DNA of 64,000 bases, from contig DFKE01000014.1 of the NCBI GenBank assembly GCA_002373505.1, forward strand, positions 186,001 to 250,000, given 5' to 3'. Below, piece by piece: positions 57,962 to 64,000 of this stretch. The first letter of the stretch is position 1, and each line of letters begins with the position of its first letter. The notes beneath the pieces are model-generated. The model saw only the letters and a program-made list of their open reading frames with translations. It ran no database searches and was not told the origin of the DNA. Origin of the DNA: Bacteroidales bacterium UBA3653 (GTDB lineage Bacteria > Bacteroidota > Bacteroidia > Bacteroidales > Paludibacteraceae). The position numbers and the translations under genes were made by a program.

Positions 57962-59938
57962 ATGAAGAAATACCTCATTCTCGGCTTGGTTATGTTAGCC
58001 TCATGTAGTACAAAAAGTCCGTTGAAACCGGACGAATCTGCTCCTCGCGGCGTACAGCAGGCAGCAGCGTTATGGACAGAAAAAGACGGCACACCGCAAG
58101 ATTTTGAGCGATTGGTAGCAGACTATTACTGCGCCACGGACAGCGAACGGCTTGTTCTTTTTGAATCACTGAGCAGGATTTTTGAACAAGTATATCAATC
58201 GGCAGATATGCTTACCGTGGAACTATTGCGTCCTACCCAACTGACCAACGCTGCAGAACCTCAAGAGCCGGACTGGATTATGTCCGGCTACAGTCCGCTG
58301 GCGCATTTCTCGGATGACATGTTTGACAACAAACTGGCATTCATCACAATCATCAATTTCCCGCATTACAGTCTGGAAGAGAAAAACCGTCTGGGCAAGG
58401 AATGGAGCCGGCAGGAATGGGCGTACGCGCGGATGGGAGATATATTTACCACCCGCGTGCCGGCAGAAGTAAACACACGTATGGCGCAAGCGCTGGCAGA
58501 AGCGGAGAACTATATCGCTGATTATAATATCTACATGGGAAATCTCCGCACGGAGGATGGCCGGCAACTATGGGATGATGACAAGATATTGCTCAGCCAC
58601 TGGAACCTGCGCGACGAACTGAAAGCACTGTACCAATCGGACAACTTGGAGGCGCGGGGACGAAACCGTGAGAAACAAGAGATGATTTGCAGGGTGATGC
58701 AGCGTATAGTGGACCAGTCTATTCCAGCCGAAGCCATCAATAATCCCGATTATATATGGCAGCCTTATTCCGATGAAACCGGAGGTAATGAACCTTACAC
58801 ACGGTATCAGAAGATACTGGATATCGCCCATGCTTATTTTGCAGAAGATGCCTATTGCCCCTCCGCACCGACAGGTATCCGGCGTAATTTTGAGGAAGGA
58901 GTAGAGATCCCGGCAGCGGAGCTGGATAGTCTCTTCCGCGCACTGATAGGATCGAAGCAGGTGGGTCAGGTAGCAGCCGTTATCAAAGAGCGGCTGGAAC
59001 GCGATCTGCGTCCGTACGATATATGGTATGACGGTTTCAAAGCAAGAGCCAGCCTGAACGAAGACGCACTGAGTGCGCAGACACGGAAACTATATCCGGA
59101 CGCCAATGCTTTTGCAGCAGATATGTGGCGGCTGCTGACCAAGATGGGATTTTACTCCGAAGACGCCCGTCGTATAGCGCAGCATATAGCGGTAGAGCCG
59201 GCACGCGGTTCGGGACACGCGTGGCCCTCTTTGGGACGCAAGGAAGATGCGCGTCTGCGTACCAGAATACCTGAAAACGGTATGGATTACAAGGGATATA
59301 ATATCGCCGTACATGAGTTCGGCCATTGCGTGGAGCAAGTGCTGGATATGTATTTTATCGATCACTATATGCTGTCCGGCGTCCCCAATACAGCCTATAC
59401 CGAGGCTTCCGCTTTTCTCTGGCAGCACCGGGATCTGCAACTTCTGCCGGACGGACAAATGGGCAACGGCATCAATAACCCGGACGAAGTGCTGGACCAG
59501 TTCTGGTCGATGTACGAGATTATGGGAGTCAGTCTGGTAGATATGCGGATGTGGCAATGGATATACGCTCATCCCAAAGCTACCCCTCAAGAACTATGCG
59601 AAGCAACGATACAGATTGCCAAAGAGATATGGAATGAATACTACGAACCGGTATTAGGCGAACACGACTGTACCTTACTGGCTGTTTACAGCCATATGGT
59701 GAATGCTCCGATGTACTTGCCCAATTATCCGTTGGGACATATCGTACAATACCAGTTGGAGGAGCACTTGGCACAATACAAGACGCAGCAGGAGTTCGCG
59801 CAGGAATATATGCGCATATACCGTTTGGGAAGACTGACTCCGAAGGAGTGGATGATCCAGGCAGTAGGCGAAGCACCGTCTATTGATCCTATACTCCGCG
59901 CAGTGGATACACTCTGCGGAGAGACTCAAAGGCAGTAG
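57962..59938 (+). CDS. Lipoprotein zinc metallopeptidase with HEFGH motif
   Basis: 658 residues from ATG 57962. Lipobox MKKYLILGLVMLASC. The zinc motif NIAVHEFGHCVEQVLD lies near residue 450, and a downstream Glu (YTEASAFLWQH, ~481) can serve as third ligand, so it looks like a gluzincin; the long helical body recalls M3-like peptidases, but I cannot place the family firmly. It is the last gene of the PASTA operon. Its final 50 nt overlap the convergent pdxB gene. Confidence 0.78.
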   Translation: MKKYLILGLVMLASCSTKSPLKPDESAPRGVQQAAALWTEKDGTPQDFERLVADYYCATDSERLVLFESLSRIFEQVYQSADMLTVELLRPTQLTNAAEPQEPDWIMSGYSPLAHFSDDMFDNKLAFITIINFPHYSLEEKNRLGKEWSRQEWAYARMGDIFTTRVPAEVNTRMAQALAEAENYIADYNIYMGNLRTEDGRQLWDDDKILLSHWNLRDELKALYQSDNLEARGRNREKQEMICRVMQRIVDQSIPAEAINNPDYIWQPYSDETGGNEPYTRYQKILDIAHAYFAEDAYCPSAPTGIRRNFEEGVEIPAAELDSLFRALIGSKQVGQVAAVIKERLERDLRPYDIWYDGFKARASLNEDALSAQTRKLYPDANAFAADMWRLLTKMGFYSEDARRIAQHIAVEPARGSGHAWPSLGRKEDARLRTRIPENGMDYKGYNIAVHEFGHCVEQVLDMYFIDHYMLSGVPNTAYTEASAFLWQHRDLQLLPDGQMGNGINNPDEVLDQFWSMYEIMGVSLVDMRMWQWIYAHPKATPQELCEATIQIAKEIWNEYYEPVLGEHDCTLLAVYSHMVNAPMYLPNYPLGHIVQYQLEEHLAQYKTQQEFAQEYMRIYRLGRLTPKEWMIQAVGEAPSIDPILRAVDTLCGETQRQ

Positions 59939-60977
59939 GGTCTTTCTTGAGAGAATCGGAGATTCGGGACAGCCATCCGGGCGCCGAGTCTCCTTTTTGT
60001 ATGGATGCAGCGGAAGTTCCCGTGGAAGCTGTATAGCGGTATTCCGAGATATTGATTTCGGGGAGCCGGAAGAGCTCAGCGATGGCGTCAAGGCACATCT
60101 GGGAGGCATTGCGTTTTCCTTGTACCGAATAGCCTGCAATATGCATCGAGGCCAGGAATGCTTTGTCCAGTACGGAAGGGTTGATATGCGGTTCATTTTC
60201 CCAAGTATCCAAAATGAAAGGATGATCGCTTGCCAACAGCGCCTGTTCGTCCACTACCCCTCCGCGCGCCGCATTGATGATGAGAGCACCCGGCTTGCAT
60301 TTGCGCAGGAACACTTCGTCGCAGAGATGGAAGGTGGAGCCAAACCCCTCGAAGCCCCCATCAGTCCCCCCATAGAGGGGGGAAGAGTTTGTGGTTTGTA
60401 GTTTGTGTTTTATTAGGGGGACATGGAAGGTGATGATGTCGCTGTTTTCTGCGATGAAATCGAGCGAAACGCCTATTCCTTTGGGTGGGTCGTTCAGCAG
60501 CACTTTCAGCCCTTTACGTTCCGCCATCTGCGCAACCAATGAGCCTACATGCCCAACTCCGACGACGCCGATAGACAGATCGCTTCGCTGCAAGACCGCT
60601 TCGCTGCAAGACCGCTGCGCTGTAAGACCGCTCACCGGACTCGCTGTAAGATACTCGTCCAGGGCTTCTTCTATATAGTCACAGACTGCTTGCGCATTGC
60701 ATCCGGGACACGACATCCACCGTATATGATTCGCTTCGCAGTAAGCGGTATCTATATGGTCAAAGCCGATGGTGGCAGTACAGACCATTCTGACCTGCGA
60801 ACTTGCGAGCAGCGATTCATCGATTTTGGTCCGCGTGCGCACTACCAAAACGTCCGCATCGCGGACAGCAGAAGGTGTAATTTCTTCCGATTCCATCGGA
60901 CAAATCTCCACTTCCTGCCACTCGCGTTTTACGGCTTCCTCCAAGAAAGGAATATTTTTGTCTATGACTATCTTCAT
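59889..60977 (-). CDS. pdxB: 4-phosphoerythronate dehydrogenase (PdxB-like) with two repeat-derived insertions
   Basis: 362 residues from ATG 60977 (MKIVIDKNIPFLEEAV). It oxidises 4-phosphoerythronate in pyridoxal phosphate synthesis. Substrate domain (1-100; TATIGFDHIDTAYCEANHIR), Rossmann motif GVVGVGHVGSLVAQMA, catalytic Arg in INAARGGVVDEQAL and WENEPHIN; His in HIAGYSVQGK. Two segments break the family pattern: one of 16-bp repeats before the Rossmann motif (SGLTAQRSCSEAVLQRSDL) and one of palindromic plus 7-bp repeats (SSPLYGGTDGGFEGFGS). Both keep the frame. Confidence 0.88.
   Translation of the reverse strand: MKIVIDKNIPFLEEAVKREWQEVEICPMESEEITPSAVRDADVLVVRTRTKIDESLLASSQVRMVCTATIGFDHIDTAYCEANHIRWMSCPGCNAQAVCDYIEEALDEYLTASPVSGLTAQRSCSEAVLQRSDLSIGVVGVGHVGSLVAQMAERKGLKVLLNDPPKGIGVSLDFIAENSDIITFHVPLIKHKLQTTNSSPLYGGTDGGFEGFGSTFHLCDEVFLRKCKPGALIINAARGGVVDEQALLASDHPFILDTWENEPHINPSVLDKAFLASMHIAGYSVQGKRNASQMCLDAIAELFRLPEINISEYRYTASTGTSAASIQKGDSAPGWLSRISDSLKKDPTAFESLRRVYPLRGV
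60342..60407. repeat. Dispersed palindromic element plus 7-bp array inside pdxB
   Basis: 60342-60387 is a C-rich/G-rich palindromic element of the same style as 30308-30340. It is followed by GTTTGTG, GTTTGTA, GTTTGTG (60387-60407), the complement of the CACAAAY unit found in rluD. Confidence 0.75.
60581..60628. repeat. 16-bp tandem array inside pdxB, three units
   Basis: CGCTTCGCTGCAAGAC twice, then CGCTGCGCTGTAAGAC: exactly 48 bp, so 16 codons are added without a frame change. A degenerate continuation follows to 60654. Confidence 0.9.
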
Positions 60978-61022
60978 CCTATACAATGGCTATAGCGATG
61001 TTCCTTTTAAACGATACTAATA

Positions 61023-61062
61023 TATCGTATATCTATCGTATATGTATCGTATATGTATCGTG
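61023..61062. repeat. 11-bp tandem array between panC and pdxB
   Basis: TATCGTATATC, TATCGTATATG, TATCGTATATG, TATCGTG. It lies in the 118-nt spacer, which shows no promoter. Confidence 0.88.
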
Positions 61063-61095
61063 TTTTACTGCGGAATTAGTGCAGATTAAATGCCA

Positions 61096-61989
61096 TTAGT
61101 TTGTGTATTTGATGTTGTCGATGAGACGGACGGGTCCGCAATAGACAGTGACGCAGCCGATAGCGTGGTTGAAGGTATCGGTAGGAAGGAGCGTCGTCTG
61201 GTCCACTATCTCGTAGTATTCCACCTCCAGTCCTTCTACAGCGTTAATGGTGTCTATCACACGCTGCTGCACTTTCTTCACCGCTTCAGCGGAGTTGTTC
61301 AGTACGCCGTCTGCAGTAGCTTCTTTTGCCCATTCCAAGGACTCAAAAAGAGTCTTGGAGATAGCCAATGCCGTTTCCTTTTCCTCGGCAGAGAGTCTTT
61401 CATTCCGGCTGGAGAGCGCTAATCCCGACTCCTCACGTACGATAGGACATCCGATGATTTTCAGGTCTCCGAAAGTACCCGCCATCGAGCTACGCTCCAC
61501 CATGTGACGGATGATAGCCAGTTGCTGGAAGTCTTTTTCTCCGAAATACGCCTTGTCGGGCTGCACGAGATAGAAAAGACGGCTAACGACCTGTACCACT
61601 CCGTTGAAATGTCCGGGACGCATTTTACCCTCCATCACTTGGTCCAAGCCTGCGAAATCGAATTGGAAGGTAGTGTTCATCTCCTCCGCCGAATACATCT
61701 CTTCGGGCGTCGGAGCAAATACGAAATGGGCACCTAAGTTGCTCAATAATTCCGCATCCCGCTGAATATTACGGGGATATTTCGCGAGATCCTCTTTGTT
61801 GTTAAACTGAGTTGGGTTGACAAATACAGACACGACACAAACGTCGTTCTCCGCCACAGCGCGTTTGACCAGACTGGCGTGCCCTGCATGCAAAGCTCCC
61901 ATAGTAGGAACCAAACCGATTGTTTTCCCTGCATTCTTGCATGCTGCCACAGCAGCCTGCAGTTCTTTTTTCGTACTAATAATTTGCAT
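61096..61989 (-). CDS. panC: Pantothenate synthetase
   Basis: 297 residues. It joins pantoate and beta-alanine with ATP in CoA synthesis. The HIGH-type motif is in VPTMGALHAGHASLVKRA, with FVNPTQFNNKEDLAKYPR, YFGEKDFQQLAIIRHMV and REESGLALSSRNERLS. Transcribed away from the glycogen synthase gene, an arrangement I recall from other Bacteroidales. The next gene in the same direction is pdxB. Confidence 0.96.
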   Translation of the reverse strand: MQIISTKKELQAAVAACKNAGKTIGLVPTMGALHAGHASLVKRAVAENDVCVVSVFVNPTQFNNKEDLAKYPRNIQRDAELLSNLGAHFVFAPTPEEMYSAEEMNTTFQFDFAGLDQVMEGKMRPGHFNGVVQVVSRLFYLVQPDKAYFGEKDFQQLAIIRHMVERSSMAGTFGDLKIIGCPIVREESGLALSSRNERLSAEEKETALAISKTLFESLEWAKEATADGVLNNSAEAVKKVQQRVIDTINAVEGLEVEYYEIVDQTTLLPTDTFNHAIGCVTVYCGPVRLIDNIKYTN

Positions 61990-62030
61990 AGATATGTATT
62001 AAAAAAGGGTCGATAATGTCAAAAAACGTG

Positions 62031-62038
62031 CAAAGATA
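62031..62038 (-). promoter_or_regulatory. -7 element for panC
   Basis: TATCTTTG on the minus strand, 42 nt before the panC start. The -33 position is AT-rich without a clear TTTG. Confidence 0.6.
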
Positions 62039-62088
62039 CGCAAAAAATGTCGAAAAATAAAATTTTTCGTCACTTTTTGGTCTTTTTT

Positions 62089-62120
62089 TTTCGTCATGTC
62101 GGATTTTTTTTGTACCTTTG
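62089..62120 (+). promoter_or_regulatory. Promoter for the short glycogen synthase gene
   Basis: TTTC at 62089-62092 (one base off TTTG), 20-bp spacer, TACCTTTG at 62113-62120. The start codons at 62139/62145 follow within 25 nt. Confidence 0.7.
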
Positions 62121-62138
62121 CAATGCGAAAAAGTGTAC

Positions 62139-62984
62139 ATGCCTATGAAAGAGCCGAAACGTATCTTATTTATCTCTCAGGAGATATACCCTTATTTAGC
62201 AGAGGAAACGCCCATCCGCATGCTGAATCGCCAGTTACCAGAGTTCTTCCAGGGACATGGTTATGAAACACGCACTTTTATGCCTAAATTCGGTGAGATT
62301 AACGAACGTCGCAACCAGTTGCATGAAGTGATTCGTCTTTCCGGAATGAACCTTATCATCGAAGAATCCGACCACCCGTTGTTGATAAAGGTTGCTTCTA
62401 TCCAGACAGCCCGTATTCAGATCTATTTTATAGATAATGATGATTTATTCCACCGTCGCAAAGGAGTGACCAACGAGAACGGCGTAGAATATCCGGACAA
62501 TGACGACCGCGTTATTTTCTATGCCCGCGGCGTAATAGAAACGGTGAAGAAACTGCGCTGGACACCGGATGTTATTCTGTGTTCGGGATGGATGAGCGCG
62601 TTAGCTCCGCTGTATCTGAAGAAAGCCTTCAACGACGAGCCATTCTTTGCGCACTCGAAGATAGTGCTGATGCTGGATGACAACGAGTACAAGACGCCGT
62701 TCCACTCCAAATTTGCGGACAAGTTACGTATAGAGGGAATCATGAATACGGATGTTCGTTCTATAGCCGATTTCCCTGTAGGATATGAAGAATTGATGCG
62801 TTTGGCAGTTGATTATTCGGATGCTATTGTCTATGCTACACCTACTGTAAACCAACGTGTAGCCAATTATGCCGAGACCAAGAACAAGCCTATTTTGAAA
62901 TATGAGGAGACCGAGGACCTTGCCGCCGCAGCCAAACGCCAATGGGATTTTTATAACACACTCCTCAAGGTAGAGAATGTATAA
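62139..62984 (+). CDS. Short glycogen/starch synthase-like protein (GT5 N-terminal domain only)
   Basis: 281 residues from ATG 62139 (a second ATG at 62145 gives 279). It matches the N-terminal half of GT5 glycogen synthases (KRILFISQEIYPYLAEETPI, RTFMPKFGEINERRNQLHEV, DVILCSGWMSALAPLYLKKA), but the C-terminal GT-B domain is missing and the KxGGL substrate loop near the N-terminus is not seen. Such short versions are the usual form in Bacteroidales as I recall, next to panC and a DUF4270 gene, exactly as here. Whether it is catalytic is doubtful. Confidence 0.88.
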   Translation: MPMKEPKRILFISQEIYPYLAEETPIRMLNRQLPEFFQGHGYETRTFMPKFGEINERRNQLHEVIRLSGMNLIIEESDHPLLIKVASIQTARIQIYFIDNDDLFHRRKGVTNENGVEYPDNDDRVIFYARGVIETVKKLRWTPDVILCSGWMSALAPLYLKKAFNDEPFFAHSKIVLMLDDNEYKTPFHSKFADKLRIEGIMNTDVRSIADFPVGYEELMRLAVDYSDAIVYATPTVNQRVANYAETKNKPILKYEETEDLAAAAKRQWDFYNTLLKVENV

Positions 62985-64000
62985 ACGTTTTGCGTTCATA
63001 GGGTTTTCGTTGCTCGCGGTAATGTTGCTGTGGACAGCGTGCAAGGATGATGTAACCACCACAGGCGAGTCGATATTGGATGAAAACGACGCCATTATTG
63101 TATTGGCAGACACGTTTTCCATATCCTCCGCCGTAGACAGTTGCGATGCTATTATCTCCCAGGCTGATTCGTTCCTGTTGGGCGAGATAGAGACTGATTA
63201 CGGTGTATTACGCGCCTCCGTGCTGACCCAACTGGCATGCCCGGAGGGATATACCTATCCCGAAGGATTCACGGTGGACTCGATATGCTTGTTCATGTAC
63301 TATTCGAGTTGGGTGGGCGACGACAAGTCGCCTCTGGCTATCAATGCCTATTTGATGGATAAGAATACCTTCCGATACAATAGTACCTACCCTACGGACC
63401 TGAATATCGACGACTATTGCACGCGTAACAAGAGTATCCTAACTAACCACAGGATCGTGGTGGCGTCCGAGAAACGCGACTCTATCCGCAACACGAACGG
63501 ACAATATATCCCTATGGTACGTATGCGTGTGAACGACGATTTCATGCAGGATTTCGCATCTATCACCAACTTTGAGAGCCAGGACAAATTCAATGAGCAG
63601 TTCAAGGGCCTGTTGCTGGAGACCTCATTCGGATCGGCAACGATGCTGAATATCTCCGATGTGGCGCTGGGTGTGTTCTACCATTTCCAATACAACAAAG
63701 CAGGCAAAGACACGACCGTATCGGACATGAAGGCATTCTATGCCAATTCAGAGGTTCGTACGGTGAACCAACTGGTTTACCGTGACAAGAAAGAATGGGT
63801 GGAAACGCTGCAGCAGGATTCCGACACCTATAATTATATTATCGCGCCCGCGGGCGTATATACGCGTCTGCGCATACCGATGGAGCAGATCACGGACAAG
63901 ATCTTCACCCGGACGGAGTTGAAACGCCCCTATGTGAACAAAGCGGAGATCCGCGTGAGCGTAATGAATATGGATCCGGATAACAACGACCGGAACGACT
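62977..64000 (+). CDS. DUF4270 lipoprotein (cut by window edge)
   Basis: 341 codons are visible; the gene continues past the right edge. ATG at 62977 overlaps the end of the glycogen synthase gene by 8 nt. Lipoprotein signal MYKRFAFIGFSLLAVMLLW then TAC (Cys 22). DUF4270 is a Bacteroidota family of unknown function. Recognisable parts are GYTYPEGFTVDSICLFMYYS, LNIDDYCTRNKSILTNHRIV and TYNYIIAPAGVYTRLRIPME. The translational overlap suggests co-production with the glycogen synthase-like protein. Confidence 0.85.
   Translation, partial: MYKRFAFIGFSLLAVMLLWTACKDDVTTTGESILDENDAIIVLADTFSISSAVDSCDAIISQADSFLLGEIETDYGVLRASVLTQLACPEGYTYPEGFTVDSICLFMYYSSWVGDDKSPLAINAYLMDKNTFRYNSTYPTDLNIDDYCTRNKSILTNHRIVVASEKRDSIRNTNGQYIPMVRMRVNDDFMQDFASITNFESQDKFNEQFKGLLLETSFGSATMLNISDVALGVFYHFQYNKAGKDTTVSDMKAFYANSEVRTVNQLVYRDKKEWVETLQQDSDTYNYIIAPAGVYTRLRIPMEQITDKIFTRTELKRPYVNKAEIRVSVMNMDPDNNDRND

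Noticed and set aside
1..64000. Insertion sequences, prophage or integrase genes
   Set aside because: No transposase, integrase or phage gene is recognisable anywhere in the window, so mobility of the DUF1016 unit rests only on the direct repeats.

Overview
The window is a stretch of a Bacteroidota chromosome, almost certainly order Bacteroidales. Support: the gene order of the ribosomal super-operon (rpsL-rpsG-fusA-rpsJ, no tuf, secY-map-infA-rpmJ), at least 15 promoters of the Bacteroidota type (TTTG, 19-20 bp, TAnnTTTG), the type IX secretion regulator PorX, several families largely confined to the phylum (DUF4270, DUF4294, DUF5606, DUF4832, short glycogen synthase), and secreted proteins ending in a Bacteroidales-type tail. 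The species cannot be named from sequence alone.

Layout. 1-17486, minus strand: one long ribosomal protein/translation operon from a promoter at 17455-17486 (rpsL) down to a truncated rpoA at the left edge. 18188-24677, plus: two large secreted proteins (a five-repeat protein and a beta-helix/phosphoesterase fusion) with a 46-residue glycine-rich peptide gene between them. 24678-28555, minus: a carbohydrate cluster (DUF4832 protein, HAD phosphatase, NahK-like kinase, CBM9-like protein). 28738-46461: housekeeping and membrane genes on both strands (proS, DUF4294, MATE, mrp, CPBP protease, zinc ribbon protein, Nif3, DUF5606, trpB, CorC-like, smpB, gpmI, rhomboid, HU, adk, obgE, CLC). 46475-50832: a partly AT-rich accessory module with a membrane-anchored TPR/helical regulator-like protein, a small exported protein, a papain-like lipoprotein and an outer-membrane protein. 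50833-52816: a DUF1016 (PDDEXK) gene between two identical 163-bp direct repeats. 52872-53575: two small lipoproteins with matching leaders. 53715-59938: operon PASTA-rluD-porX-EEP phosphatase-HExxH lipoprotein. 59889-64000: pdxB, panC, short glycogen synthase, DUF4270 lipoprotein (cut by the window edge).

The most unusual signal is not a gene. Short tandem arrays with periods of 7, 8, 11 or 16 bp (never a multiple of 3) sit between many genes, several starting at the stop codon of the upstream gene with the stop triplet repeated in every unit, so that stops fall in all three frames. Related arrays and a dispersed 33-bp palindromic element also lie inside coding genes (mrp, rluD, pdxB, the CPBP protease, nif3, DUF4294) without breaking the frame. 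A second signal is a strongly extended promoter pattern (A-tract plus G[CT][AT]G just before TAnnTTTGC) and divergent promoter cassettes with duplicated geometry. All functional names rest on recognition of motifs and family resemblance; no database search was possible.
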